Positions 1 to 13,418 of a DNA stretch of 64,000 bases are shown piece by piece. Location: the NCBI RefSeq assembly GCF_019112545.1, contig NW_025064890.1:709818-773817 (forward strand), given 5' to 3'. The DNA comes from Guyanagaster necrorhizus. Lineage: Eukaryota > Basidiomycota > Agaricomycetes > Agaricales > Physalacriaceae. Below the pieces are notes generated by a model that was not told the DNA's origin, did no database searches, and saw nothing but the letters and a program-made list of their open reading frames with translations. Both the position numbers and the translations under genes were made by a program. The number at the start of each line of letters is the position of its first letter. Positions within the stretch are counted from its first letter, which is position 1.

Positions 1-1093
1 GTGTGGGGATGGAAGCTAATAACGGTGCAATTCAACAAGGACAAATACTGCTTCTCGTCCACAATTTGCAATTAGCTCCTTGTCCTTCCCCATCAACAGA
101 CACCTCGAATGCATGATACACTGTGGATATCGAAGGTAACAGCGCTACTGAACCGAGGAAATAATTACAAGGGCAATGACGGATTATTCAGTGAGAATTG
201 TCTTTGCATCGTCTCTTCTTCATCTACTATAGAACGCAACCTGTGATCTACTTCAAACGCTTGGAATATTCATGCAGAGCGTCCGATTCCAGCGAACATT
301 ACAGGCCGGTGAATGGTATACAAGATTTGTGCCTGTTCTCTCAGTATGCATGATTCTTATACGCGCATGAGTATCAGCTCAGATGACAGTCTTGCTTGCT
401 CGTCGGGGCTGCGCATCCTTTTTAAGGCGTCCTGCCCACGAGTAGAACCACCGCTCTCCGGATACCATGGAGAGTGATGCTAAGAGGGTTGGCGGTAGCA
501 GCTGTGTAAGTCGAGCCGCAGCAAGGGCACAATCTGTATGATTTCCAGGGCGCCGACACTTAGCTACAACAAAGCTGGAAGACCAAGCATATGCTTTAGT
601 TGGTTGCCTTTGCCTGCCTGTGTGGTTTCTCGTGAGCGGGATGTGTCCCAACTGCTCACACGCCAGTCCGACTACTACGTTGTCCAAGAACCCGGCATCA
701 GTATTCGTATCTGCATCGCTTTCCATTATATATATGCTAATACCTGTACTTTATAGCTTTCTCTCGAACGTTGTCAGAGATTCTCTGTATCTCCAACGGT
801 AGCTATATAATGTTACTAGCTAGGGGCGTCGTCGCGCACGGAACATGCGTTCCCTTCTCAACAGGACAGATGCATCAATAGGTCTCCTCATAGGTATATC
901 TAGATTGGTCTTAGCTACTTCTCTGAAACTCACTTCGTCTCGGCCGCCTTTTCCAGAAAGCAATCTATGGATGTACTAGAGACCGCGTCCCGAGTTTGCA
1001 GTATATTTAAACAGCCTGACCTGTACTCGATACCAATACCCAAACACAGACCTTCGTTCACCCTTTCACTCTCTCTGGTGGTACCCTTGGGCG
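1..1093. other. Upstream non-coding region with core promoter of the arylsulfotransferase-like gene
   Basis: No gene is supported here. A 115-codon open frame on the minus strand (379-726) has no recognisable domain and no signal peptide, and I do not call it. A TATA-like stretch (tatattta, 1002-1009) lies about 85 bp upstream of the ATG at 1094. It is followed by pyrimidine-rich sequence (ctttcactctctctgg and ctttctctctttcttc), which is common around fungal transcription starts. That makes the last 100 bp a plausible core promoter. The rest shows nothing clear. Confidence 0.4.
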
Positions 1094-4000
1094 ATGTTGC
1101 TCGTCGCCCCCTTTCTCTCTTTCTTCTTCGCATTCCTTCTACATGTTGTCAATGCTGAAAATGTCTACAATTCTAGTGAGGCCTATTCTGCAGGCGAATT
1201 AGGCCAAACGCCTTCTCAATCTTTCTATTCATCTAATTACACGCCGTAAGTGGCTCTCTCCTTATTTGTCTTGAAATGCCGACCAATAACATCTTCAGTG
1301 CTGCTTGGAATTGGGTCGTCGAGTCTAATGACACTGCCAACATTCCCTCCGGTTACTTGTTCATGGCCCTCCAGGGTGACGATACTGTACAACCCGGTGC
1401 AGTCATATACGACAGTTCTGGCGAGCTCGTGTGGTCTGGCGCCGATTATGGCGCCGTCACATCCTTCCGGGTAGTCTCTTACCTCGATGCACCACATATA
1501 CTAATGTGGCAAGGGAACACAACGAGACAGGGTATTGGTTCTGTGTTGTTGATTGACCAGAACTACTCAATAGTTAATAATATGTAAATAAATCCCTCTT
1601 TCATCGAATCCTATGCACTGATAGTACCGCAGGACTATCGATCTTCCTGGGAACTATACTGATTGTAACGAAGCGGGTACTTTTGCGTACTTTGGATAGC
1701 CTCGATTGCTGACACGATTGCAGGCCGAATTTACTTCTAATGACACAACATTGACTGCCGCTTATCGCGCCGTCAATATGAATCTTACTACATACGGAGG
1801 GCCCGAAAATGGCTGGCTCTATGACTCTGTCGCACAAGAAGTCAGCATTGATACAGGTGTGTGTATATCCTTTGATTGTTATATTTTCAATCGCTGATCC
1901 TCCTTCTAGGTGTAACAATATGGAACTGGAGTGCGATCGATCACGTCGATGCGAGACTATGCTATTCCAGTATCGGCGACCATGATTCATCAGAGGACGA
2001 TCCTTGGAACTTCTTCGTTGGTTACTTTTTTGCTCTTCTTTATCATCTTACCGATGCAATCAACCTAGGACCTCAATTCCATTGAGAAAGACAATTCATC
2101 CAACTATCTCATATCCTCCAGGTATTGCAGTGCAATTTATTACGTCTCTGGCTCTTCGGGTGAAGTACTCTGGCAAGTTGGGGGCGCCAATTCCTCATTC
2201 ACTATGGGAAACGGGACACAATTCTTCTACCAGCATGACGCACGATGGAATGATGGGCAGCAGACACAAATTTCGTGTGTATATGCATTTCTTTGTCTTC
2301 TTCTCTGACGTATGTTCTTCGTTTAGACTCTTTGACAATGGTGGTACTGACCTCGTCACCAACGAAACCACCTCCCGTGGTCTCATTATCCAGCTGAACT
2401 TTGATTCATGGACGGTTGAGCTGGTACAAGAATTCCTGCCATACACGAGCCAAGTATCAGAAGATCAAGGGAGCATACAGGTGCAATCGAATGGAAACGT
2501 TCTTATGGGGTATGTGGTTTAACCAAAATCAACTACCTTCATTAAATACACATCTTCCTAGATGGGGCGACATCCCATGGTTCGGGGAATATGATGCCCT
2601 CGGGAACCTCCTCTGGACTGCCCAGTTCGGTGTGGGGGATATTCAATCGTGTGAGTCATCTTCGTGTTTTGCACTCTCCCATCATTAACTTACTGGGATA
2701 TAGACCGAGTTTTACGTTACAACTGGACGGGTTTACCAACTAATTCGCCCTCTCTCGCTATTGTCAATAGCACCATATATGCTTCGTGGAACGGAGCAAC
2801 GGAAGTCGCGACATGGGAGCTTCTGGCTTCTTCCTCTAATGAGACTTACTACTCCGTGTCGAATACGACTAAGACTGGATTCGAGACCGCTATATCAGTC
2901 AACTCGACCTCTTTCGATTCGTCGACGTACTTTGCTGTGCAGGCATTGTCGGTAGATGGAACTGCGCTAGGTATAAGCGAGTGGATCACCGATACTACAG
3001 GTGGCGTTTCTTCCGGAGTGCACACAGTGACAGTCACCGTCAATGGTGAAGTTGTCACTGCTACGGCTATTGCGGATGGGGATGTGCAAACCGTCACTAT
3101 AACTGTGGATGGAGAAGTGGTGACCGCCACGGCCACTGTCTCTACTGCTGCAGATGTTGCCTCCTCTACCACCGAATCTTCTGCCACGTATACAACCGTT
3201 GATTCTTCCTTAGTCGTCGCAACATCGACTGCATACAGTCTTAACGAGACCGTCACTGTAACGATTAGCGGCGCCGTCCAAACAGTCACTGTCACTGAGG
3301 TCCAAGAGACCACGAAACTGGTTCAAACTATTATCGACTCTTCAAATGGCGTTGTGGAGACTGTCACTGCTACTGGCGCAATTCAAACAGCCACTGTTAC
3401 TGTTGACGGGGTCCAGCAGACTGCAGCAGTGACTGCCACTCTGAGTCCCCCAACCACTTCGTTCGCCCAGTCAGCCTCCGCCAGTCTCAACGAGACTGTT
3501 ACCGTTACCGTCGGTGGAACCGTGCAGACGGTGACCATCACCGAAGCAGAAACGACAGAGTTGGTACAAACATCTACCAATGATGCAAATGGAGCGGTTG
3601 AGACCGTCACAGTTACTGGTGCAATCCAAACGGTTAATGTCACCGTCGACGGAGAGGTTCAAACCGCGACAGTGACGGCTACTCTATCCCCAACTATAAC
3701 CATCAACGAGACCGTCACCTTCACCGTCGAGGGTGCCGTCCAGACAGTCACGGTAACGGAGGCCGAGACGACGGAGCTCGTTCAGACTCTCACAGACTCT
3801 GCTAATGGGGCGGAGGAAACTGTCAGAGTTACCGGTGCAGTTCAGACAGTCACTCTTACTATAGATGGGGTGGAACAGACGACAGCAGTGACTGCTACTC
3901 TATCCTCGACGTCGAATGCCGTCTTGGCCACTGCTTCATCGACCATAAGCGTTGACGAGACCGTTACGCTAAGCATCGGTGGCACTATTCAGACAGCGAC

Positions 4001-4910
4001 TGTCACCGAAGCGGCAGAGACGACGGACCTCGTGCAAACCGTTACGGATTCTTCAAATGGTGTTGTCGAGACTGTCACAGCTACTGGTGCCGTTCAGATG
4101 GTCACTGTGACCGTGGATGGGGAGGAGCAGACCGCGACGGTGACTACTACTTTAAGTCCCACGAGTACTTCTTCCACCCAGTCGCCTACCACCACCACTC
4201 TTAACGAAACCGTGACGGCTACGGTCAGTGGTGTCGTTCAGACCATTACCGTAACCGAAGCAGAGAAAACGGAACTCGTGTCAACATCGACTGACTCTTC
4301 CAATGGAGCAGTTGAGACCGTCACAGTTACTGGTGCTGTGCAAACTGTCGACGTTACCGTCGATGGGGAGGTGCAGACTGCCACTGTTACCGTCACATTG
4401 CCTCCTTCCAAAGTTACTTTAAATGAAACCGTTACTTTCACCGTCAATAGTGCCATCCAAACGGTGACCGTCACCGAGGCAGAGACGACGGAATTCGTAC
4501 AAACCCTCACAGACTCTTCTAATGGGGCTGAAGCGACTGTTACGGTGACCGGGGCGGTCCAGACAGTCACTGTTACAGTAGATGGTGAAGTACAAACAGC
4601 AACAATTACAGCTACGCTGCCACCAGTGGAAACACAGACGGTGTCGTTCGACGGGGAAGTGTTTACAGTTACAGTTGCTGGAGAGGCGGAGACTGTCACC
4701 GTGACGGCAACAGATGGGGAACTGCAGACGATGACTGTGTCAGCTAGCGCAGCCACACTTGCCGCGGAGTCTACTTGTTCGTGTGCTACGGAGGTGAGAA
4801 GGGACGAAAATGAGGCTGTGAAGAGGAGCGAGAGCGCGGCCACGATGATCCAAGTCGATCTGGCATCGATTTCAATTGCATTGCTGGCTGCAGGTATCAC
4901 ACTGGTATGA
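1094..4910 (+). CDS. Secreted arylsulfotransferase-like protein (PF14269 type) with Thr/Val repeat tail
   Basis: Spliced gene. Exon 1 (1094-1245) encodes a signal peptide (MLLVAPFLSFFFAFLLHVVNA). Exon 2 (1299-1583) continues with AAWNWV, then PSGYLFMAL and GELVWSG. Later exons encode TTYGGPENGWLYDSVAQEV, DPWNFF, NSIEKDNSSNYLISSR, GEVLWQVGGANSSF, QHDARW, LFDNGG and SYRVLRYNWTG. These motifs occur in this order in the fungal ASST family, a six-bladed beta-propeller. The last exon (2704-4910) carries a long Thr/Val-rich repeat tail ending in a hydrophobic stretch after residues SESAATMIQ, which suggests a GPI or membrane anchor at the cell surface. Splice sites around 1584-1725 are ambiguous: acceptors at 1624 and 1632 are both possible. 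Bacterial relatives transfer sulfate between phenols. Activity of fungal members is not established, so the enzymatic role is inference. Confidence 0.85.
3240..4620 (+). repeat. Six tandem ~75-85-residue Thr/Val-rich repeats
   Basis: Within the last exon of the arylsulfotransferase-like gene, a unit beginning NETVT (DETVT in unit 4) occurs six times, starting near 3240, 3483, 3703, 3951, 4200 and 4419. Each unit contains a VQTVTVTEAETTELVQT-like strand, a Ser/Asn-Gly turn (DSSNG), then ETVTVTGAVQTVTVTVDGE and a Ser/Thr/Pro linker. Half-units precede and follow the array. The alternating beta-branched pattern predicts beta strands, possibly with O-mannosylated linkers, as in fungal cell-wall stalks. 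The units differ at many positions, so the array is not a recent expansion. Confidence 0.9.
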
Positions 4911-5176
4911 TGCATTTCAGCAGTAGTAAAATGTATAGTAAAGATTGACATATATGAGACTGGCTCTTACATATCTTGAGCGTTTGCTTCCACGGTGAAG
5001 AGCTGCAGTAGCTCTCCAAAAGTCCGAACCATAGTCGTACATTGGTCCACATTAAATAATATAGAACAAGATAAATACAGAAAGTGCGAGCGAAGAACAG
5101 ATCAAATAGACAAAAATGCATGCACAAAATAATACAACGTGTAGAAGGAACGGAATAAGAATACAACAACTAGCCC

Positions 5177-8100
5177 TCAACCATCAGATGCGCGCTTCTT
5201 GGCACCTTTCGCCTTCCGCGCAGCTTTCTTCTGCAAAACGACGATCAGTCATTTGTCAGACAGCTACGCACGAGGCTTACCTTAGCGCGACTTCGAGCAC
5301 CCCGTCCCAGGACCTCTTCACTAGACTCATGGTCATCTTCGTCGTCTTCTGATTCTTCTAGTGGACCGGCACCATCAGCCATCTCAACATCACTTGAGCT
5401 CTCCGACTCGTCGGGCTCATCAGATTCATCATCGGATCGACGTTTCTTCCTCGTTCGCCTACGTAAAAGACAATTGAGAACACTGGAATAATACAATATG
5501 TGAAGCATACCTCGCATGTCCATTTCCATTTGTGGCTGGGGCTTTGCGTTTCGTAGGGATTTTGCGCTCTTTTTTCTCCTGGAGGGTTGTAAGGACATGT
5601 CGAATGTCAGAGACCAGGAACCAACTCACTGCCGCAGGAGCAGACTTATACAGTTCGGCCGCCCACTTTGCAACTTCCTTTGGCAAGTAAACAGTGTTCG
5701 CTGTCTGTAACAAATGTAAGGACGCTCCTCCGGATCACAAAGAATTGTGACTGACTTTGTTGGCATCTTCGGGGCTCGCATGGGGGCGTAAGATGTCAGA
5801 CGGCAGTTTGATTTTCCCCGGATAGCTTGGGACACTCCACGAATAATGGCGGGCCCGGCCTCTAATGATCTCTTGCGCCAGTTCACATATTACGTAGAAA
5901 TTCTGAAAAAAAAATCAGCATCAGTTTTGAACCCAATACCAGAAGCCATACCTGGCTGTATTCTTCGGACTCAAGATCTCTGACAGTCTTTCCCTTCAAA
6001 GCGTAATGATAGATAAGGGAAATATTTTCTGCCTGGACCACTTGATCGGCAAAATATTTGAGATACCTGAGAAAACTATGGGTGATGGACGTAACGGGAG
6101 AGGTCGACTCAACTCACTTGCCAATATCTTGCAAGTCTTCGAGGGCTATTGAAAAGTCGGGATGATGCGCAAGCAGATGCATCAGCCGAATGACACTGAT
6201 GTCAAAATAGCGCACCCGCACATCTACAAGGCACGGTCAAGGAGAGGAAACACCAGAGAGGAAGTGACTAACTGGCCGGCAATGTTCGAATGGCGGTGGA
6301 TATATATGATGTCGCCTTATGGAATGTCAACATAATAGTTACACCGCGAATAGAACGAACATACAGTTAATTTAATATCTTCTTCGGGATCATGAATCGT
6401 CAAAAATGGTACCACATTGAAAGTAATCGGTATACGCTGGGCATACAGCAGAATGATGATCTTCCGCAAGAAATTATACCGCACATTGTAGCAGGAATCC
6501 TAATAGTTGTGATCAATCATGATAATAACTCATCTGCTGACTGGCTAACGAACCTGAACAACTAACGTCAGTCGAGTAAAGGCCGTTGCCACAGACGTCT
6601 CGTATTTCTTGACACTCGACAATTGTAACAGTGAAATAGCTGCCTGTAGACGCAGACGTGCCATAAATTTGGGGCTAAAAACGCGTGAGCACGGCACATC
6701 GTAAGATACACCGATAGACCCACTTTTCTGCAACATCAGAAGAAAGCGCGCCGTTCATCTCAACTAGCTGTTTGAAGATTTTCAACGGTGGCCCCGACAC
6801 CATCAGTCCTTTATCCGAGTCGGCGTATGCCAGACTGCGGTTCTTAAACACCTTCAAGGCAAGGATTTTGGCTCGAAGAAGATCAGGCATAGCATCATCG
6901 TTCACCCATTCTTCGTCCGCATCATCGTCCTGTATAAGGTATTGAGCCAGATATTCAACAGCGTGGCACATGTCACTGACTGGATCTGGTAGCTGAGGTA
7001 TCATAAGAAGCTCCTTCACTAAAAACTCCGTTATTACGTCACTTTTGGACTCAAAGGCATCCGGTGCTAGCAGTGCAAACTGTGCAAGAGCAGCTATGTG
7101 CGCTATCAAGAGTTCAGGCGACGCATCGGACAATCCGTCGGCCATTGACTAAACGAAGTTCGATGAAAGATGCGCATGGGATCAATGAATGGAAACATAC
7201 CTCGACCACTTCCGTACAGGTTTCGCTCTGACGGGAACAAGAAGCAAGTATTCGTGCAGCAAATTTCGCCTGCTTCCAACTGGGGCCTGTGACGTATCGA
7301 GTGATACGGTCTATCGTATGTCTTGCAACAAAAATCATCAGTTTAGAAGGCAAACAAAAAGACTGCCAATTCACTCACGAGTCCTTAAGTGCCAGATCTT
7401 CATCCCATTGAATCACGCTCGATAGGGCTTGAAGGGCCGACGAAACCAACAAGGGCGGTGCATCCTCATCCGAAATGGCTTTCACCAGGGCGCTTACGTG
7501 GGACTTGTAGATGGCTGGCATGTGCTTGGAGATATATCTCATCAGCGTGTGTATATGACCCGCAGTCACATTTGCTTCTCTTCCTCGGTCATTTTCTAGA
7601 CGCTTCAGAAGAGTAGGAATGGAGGACTGATTAACGACGTGATATGTCGTCCGTCGCAGAAGAATAGACATTGTGGACACGACACCAGGAGAGTTATCTA
7701 TGATTTTTTTCAGGAATTCGCTCTAAGAATTCTATTAGCAGTTTACACCGTCGCTCTCCGTATCGACTCACTCTCCGCTTGACAAGCGTTTTAAAGTCTG
7801 TTTGGGGATCTATACACTTCTTCAGAAGCTTGTACGCTGTTTGATCATTCAACTTGGCGAAACCGAACAGATCGTCAGCAGCTTTTGATGAATCAGGATA
7901 CAGAGCTGTGATGTTGCGTCAGCGTCAGCGCACTTGGAACACCTGGCTGAAAATATACCGGCGAGCTGTTTGACACGTCGGGTCAAGTCACTTTTCACCT
8001 TTTCTGTAGTTTCTTTGTCGCCGTCAATGATACCGTTCTGGGACGCATTAGTTCAGTGAAACTACACCATTTTTGATTGTGGGACGCACATTATTCTGAA

Positions 8101-9995
8101 TGCACGCATCTATAAAAGCTAGCACGTGAGCCGGCTGACTACGTAGAGCATTAGGATAATAGGCGGAAAGTAGCGACGAAGTACATACGATGACTTCAAA
8201 TTCGTGAAGGCAAGAAGGCCATTGATGGAGCGCTCTTCAACGAGGAACTTCATCGTGTTGAGCAGTCTATCCGTCCAGAGCACCTCATCAATTTCACTGT
8301 CACTAGATTTACCCTTTTCGGGCGGCGAAGATCGAGGCATAGGCAATATGTAATCTGCAAGTGCTTGCTCGACTGCAGGCCTGAAACACCTGCATTCAGA
8401 AAAGACGCACAATTAAGTCGCAAGGATCTTACTTGGCTTCGTGGCTCATGCCTAGCAAAGGAAACAGAGTATTTGGTATCCACGAGAAATTGGAAATAGC
8501 AATAGGGTCATTGCTTTCACTGAAATCCATCAGCTTTAGAAGGAAAGTCGGCGGCGGAGTCGTACATTTGAGGGTAAGCGAGATTATAGAGCTTGCCGAG
8601 ACTCTTTAAAGCTTCAGTTCGTACAACTTGCTGAAAAGAAGGTGAGCAGAGTTCGTGCATTGAATTCGCAAGACTGCCAAACTTTTTTGTCAATGGCGCG
8701 CTGGGCCATAGCACGGAGCTGTGCTTCTGTAACATGATGAGCGACTGTCTCATAGTCCAATTGACCATAAATTTTGCAGACAGCCGCGCGCACTTTCTCA
8801 TCGGGATCCAAAAGTTTCTGTTGCAGGTGCTCTAAATAAAGTCAATATGGATGATTGAGATCATTACTGAAGCGCACCTTGTACCGCTTCTCTCATCTCC
8901 GGGAATCCTCCGGATATGATGGCTCGTGACGACTCCAAAGCCTTCAGCCTGACCGTGACAGAACGGTCGTTTGTCCTGGCTAACCATACTCTCCATGTCG
9001 TCGGATATTTCTTGGAGAGATCGGACCCACCCTTGTCAGCAAACACTTCACCGAGAACTTGCGTGGCGATGGAACGGAGCTGAACGTCTTCTGCCCGCAG
9101 CTCTTCCTCGAGCTGTGGTATCACACTGTGAAGAAGTGTAGGGCATGCCAGATGTATCCGCTTGACAAGTTCGTGTGCTTTACGGACTTCCTTCAATTCC
9201 TCATCCCCAGAGTTGGCTACGATGATGTCTGTAAAATACATGGACACATGTCGCTGCAGCTTGTCGGCAGTCTGATTGCATATCTGCACGACAAGACGGT
9301 ACGCTGGCTGGTCCGGTTGCTGGAAGAAACGACATCAAATATTGTGGGACCAAGAGTACCAGAACACGCACCGCGTTCTTATCCATGAACTGAGCCATAA
9401 GTATCTCAAGCACGGGCGCACTCAAGGTGTGGCATTCGTCAATGAGTGCGGTAAGAATATCGCCCATGAAACTCTCTGTCTGCTTAGAAAAGTCGCGTCG
9501 CACAATGATGAAAAAGTCGCTGAAGATGTGCTTCATCATCTCATCGGCATTTGGGAGGTCGCAGACGAGGACGACGCTCTTCACGGTTGACAAGGACTCG
9601 AGAACGTGAAAGTACTGATTATAGTACGTATCTTCCGTTCCTTTGAGGCCAGATTTGAGCTGCTGGAAGATGAACTGGAATATATCGACAAGCTCCGTTA
9701 CGGTGTACGGTGCTTCTGGAGCATATAGGCCAAGAACATCAGCCAGACAGCAGGCAGCGTAGGCCCTGACGCCCTTGTCCTTGTGGTGTAGTATAGAATT
9801 GAGAATGAGCTCCCTGCGGACGCTGTCGAGTGATTTGGTGTCAACGCGGTCTTGGTCCAACACGCTGAGCTCCTCGTGTAAATTCTTCAGCTTTTTGAGC
9901 AAAGCGTCGGTCGTCGTGCCCTTTGTGACGAGCTTCTCCTTGAACGCGAGCTTCCCGGGAGATGTCTGGCCGCCGTGGCGGGTTTGCGCGACCAT
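5177..9995 (-). CDS. pds5: Sister chromatid cohesion protein PDS5
   Basis: PDS5 is a HEAT-repeat cofactor that binds the cohesin ring and controls loading, release and acetylation in the nucleus. The start codon at 9995 gives MVAQTRHGG. The next stretches, KLAFKEKLVTKG, TDALLKKLKNLHEEL, ELILNSILHHKDKGVRAYAA and SLSTVKSVVLVCDLPNADEM, are diagnostic of the Pds5/Spo76 N-terminus. HEAT-like helices continue across many exons separated by ~50-nt introns. Near the end comes TVYLPKEVAKWAAELYKSAP (about 5,650-5,710), then a nuclear tail that is basic, then acidic (DDESDEPDESESSSD), then basic again (KKAARKAKGAKKRASDG, stop at 5177). The 4.8-kb span fits the usual ~1,200-residue protein. It is divergent from NAA15 and convergent with the upstream gene. 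Individual internal splice sites were not all resolved. Confidence 0.93.
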
Positions 9996-10139
9996 GACGG
10001 AAGAAAAAGCAGATGTGGGAAAGAGGAATAAGTGCAGGCACGGTAGTTGCACGCGTTGTTTTGGTCTTGTTTGCTCGCCGCCGGCATCAGACAATTTTGT
10101 CATCTTTACAGCCACCTCAACGTCCACGACGGCCTACTC
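9996..10139. promoter_or_regulatory. Short bidirectional promoter between pds5 and naa15
   Basis: Only 144 bp separate the divergent start codons of PDS5 (9995, minus) and NAA15 (10140, plus). The core promoters and 5' leaders of both genes must overlap or share elements. I see no TATA box. There are CA/GC-rich stretches near 10,040-10,090. Co-regulation of the two genes is inference from spacing alone. Confidence 0.6.
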
Positions 10140-13100
10140 ATGTCTAGAGTCCTCGGAATACCACCTAAGAGGGCATTGCCGCTCAAGGAGGCGTCTCTCT
10201 TCAAGGAGGTCCTGACTATGTACGAGGCCCGGCAGCTCAAAAAAGGCCTCAAAACGGCGGATCAGATATTGAAGAAATTTCCAGAGCACGGTGGTGAGCG
10301 TTGCGGGACCTCAAGGCCTCATAGTATTGATTATCGTCTGCAGAGACAATGTGCATGAAAGGTCTCATTCTCACCCACATGGGTCGACGAGAGGAAGGCA
10401 TTGACCTCGTCAAGAAGGGCGTCCGTCTCGATCTCACTTCTCACATATGCTGGCATGTCTTCGGTCTCATTCAGAAGGGAGAGAAAAACTACGAGGAAGC
10501 TCTGAAATCGTATATTCAGGCCCTGCGATTCGACAAGGTGCGTCGCGAAGTCATAGAGACGGAGTGTGGTTCCAATTTGCGAACTAGGAAAACTTGAATA
10601 TTCTTCGAGATGCTGCCCACTTACAAACGCAGCTTCGGCTGTATGACGGGCTTGTCGAGACGCGACACATATTGCTGCGCCTTCGTCCAACTGTCCGCCA
10701 GAACTGGGTGTCCCTTGCCGTCGCATACCATCTCAGTGGGAATCTTCTTGAGGCCAAAAAGGTATTAGAACAATATGAAAGAACTCTGAAGGTATGCCGT
10801 CGTAGCCGATTTTTCTGATGTAATAATGCTTACCGTTGCTCAGAACGTTCCCGACTATGACACTGAGCATTCGGAAACAACAATGTATCATGTCCGGTTA
10901 CTTGAAGAACTCGGGGAGTTCACTGAGGCACTCTCTTTACTCGATGTCAGCTCTAAATCCCGTGTAATTGTGGACAAAACTGCCATCATGGAAGCCAGAG
11001 GTCTGTTGGCATAGTTCAATCACCTAATGTGTCCCTTTAAACGCCACTACAGCACGCCTGCTCTCCAAGCTCAAGTCTGACGAATCAGAACATGCATGGC
11101 GTGTCCTCATTGACCACAACCCAGACTGTACCAGCTACTATCATGGATATCTTGCCAGCCAAGGAATTGATAGCGGTAAGCGCGTTTCCCCGGTTCATTG
11201 ATCTCATTAATCAGGATTACGATATCATAGATGAGGCATCACTCGCCATTTTACGAGATATCTCCTCGCAGATACCCCGAGCGAACGCCCCACGCCGACT
11301 AGCCCTCTCCTTCGCATCCGGAGATCGGTTCAAAGAGTTGGCAAAACCGTACCTCCTCTCAGGTTTCACCAAAGGCATTCCTTCACTCTTTGCTGATATC
11401 AAGTTGCTATACAAAGATCAAGCCAAATTGAGTCAGATCCAGGCCCTGCTCGAAGAGATCCGAGCAGAAAATGCGCCAGATTCTGCAGCACCCTCATCGT
11501 CGACATTTACCTCACAGCCCACAACATACTTGTGGATACTGTATTTCCAGGCACAGCATTTCTCCTACCTTTCGCAATTCAGACGAGCTCTCGAAATCCT
11601 GGATGAGGCACTCAAGCACACGCCAACACTCCCGGAACTATATACATGCAGAGCCCGAGTTCTCAAACGTGCTGGTGACTTGTTTGGTGCCGCACGGTCA
11701 GTAGAGGAAGCACGGTTATTAGATGGTCAGGATCGTTTCTTGAACACCAAAAGTGCCAAATACCGACTTCGCGCCGGGCTTGTGGACGAGGCTAGTGCTC
11801 TGCTGGGCCTCTTCACGAAGGTGGGAAGCGTTCATACTCACGTTTGGATAGCGATTGACTAATTTGCAACTAGAAAGACGCCACAAGCCCTGGTGCGGAC
11901 CTCGAAGATATGCAATCTTTGCTGTATCTTATCGAGGAGGCGGATGCTCAGAACCGTAGTGGCAAGATAAATTTAGCCCTTAAGAAATATATCGCCATAC
12001 AGAAAGTATAAATTTTCCCTTAGTTGCCGAACACCACTTACAGCCGTCATAGGTCTTCGATGAGGTCGAGGACGATCAGTATGACTTCCACGGCTACTCA
12101 ATGCGCAAATTCACAATCAACATATATTTGAAGTGCGTCTTCTTAGGGATAAGCTGTTGTTCCATGTCTTGACATTGTCGATACAGCCTTCTTGCATGGG
12201 AAGACCGATTAAGGTCGCATCTGGCATACGTGAAAGCAGCTATATCTGCGAGCAGAGTTCGTCATTTCTTTATCTATTTTTATGTGGCCCTCATCCAAAT
12301 TATAGATATTCGTTGCAGTCCACGATGATCCTTCAATAGCAGCATCGCTTGCGTCCTCCGGTTTGTTAAGTCGATCACCATAACCTACAGGTGTCTCACG
12401 ACCAACAGGTCAACTCACAGATGCCGAAAAGAAGGCAAAGAAAAAGGCCAAGAAAGCGGCACAGAAAGTTCAGGATGACTCCAAAAAGGGTAGGCGAGGA
12501 TATTCGCACCATTTTTTGATATATTAACTGTCTCCTAGGCAATAGCCAGCAGTCTTCGAACGAGGACAAGGGCCTCGAACCAACCGCTCCCAAAGACGAC
12601 GATGTTGACGGCATCAAGCTATTAGGATGCAGTGATCCTCTAGAACGTGCGGCCAAGTTCCTCCATCCGCTCACTACGTTGGCTCCGCAAAATATCGAAG
12701 TTTGGATAGCAGTATATGATGTTGCGATTAGGCGCAGTGAGTATGTCATCCTAGGTAGTTTTACACTGAGACTAACCGGAATGCAGAAAAGCTATTACAG
12801 GCCGCTAAAGCCTTGAAACACGCGTGTTCGATTGATGTAGAAAATCCCGAGTTGCACATACGTCTTGTTCATGTGCGACGAACAGGTATGTATATTTATA
12901 GTCCTCGGTATGCACTCCTTAAGTGCCTATCATTAGCGTCCGCTCTTCCTCAAGAACCTCCGGTTCCTATTGGACCTCTTTTCAAGGAGTCCTTATTGGA
13001 ACTACTACCCGAGGAAGTATCGCTGGAGACGTTCAATTCGCAATACCTTCAACGACATCCCTCGTCACAACAGGCTATCCTTGCAGCCGCCAAGGTGTCG

Positions 13101-13418
13101 CAAATGCTTCAAGCGCCTCTGCAAGAAGTCGAAAATACCCTTTTCGCTGCATTAGGTCCAGATGCAAAGCTTGATCTGGAGGTACGCCTCCTTCATCGCC
13201 TTGCCAAGAACGAAACTAACCTGGTACAGTCATCGCAAGCGATACTGTCATACCTCAAGTCCCTTGGTTCGCAGCGCGCAGAAGAGTTCCGACTTACGTG
13301 CGATGGAAAATTTGACCTGTCGACAGTGTTCAAATCGCCAGAAGAGCAGGCGCTGTTGGTAAAGCAGGCTTTGAGTGTCGTTATCGGGTACCCTGATGAA
13401 GTGGAGGCGGAAGCTTGA
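10140..13418 (+). CDS. naa15: NatA N-terminal acetyltransferase auxiliary subunit NAA15 (Nat1)
   Basis: Ribosome-associated TPR scaffold that anchors and activates the catalytic subunit NAA10 for co-translational N-terminal acetylation. The ATG at 10140 (MSRVLGIPPKRALPLKEASLF) opens the TPR array. Exon 1 ends at 10293 inside KKFPEHGE; splicing to 10344 gives HGETMCMKG, the conserved NAA15 sequence. TPR helices follow (ILTHMGRREEGIDLV, HICWHVFGLIQK, YEEALKSYIQALRFDK, NLNILRDAAHLQTQLRLYDG, VSLAVAYHLSGNLLEA). Near 12,410-12,500 comes a Lys-rich stretch (AEKKAKKKAKKAAQK), matching the basic ribosome-contact helix of the family, and then the C-terminal helical domain. Stop at 13416-13418. About ten introns, all short. 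Splice sites between about 11,990 and 12,400 were only partly resolved. Confidence 0.93.

Noticed and set aside
4238..4951. Long open frame on the minus strand opposite the Thr/Val repeats
   Set aside because: It mirrors the codon repeats (gtc/gac periodicity) of the sense gene, has no start context or domain, and arises automatically from the repeat array.
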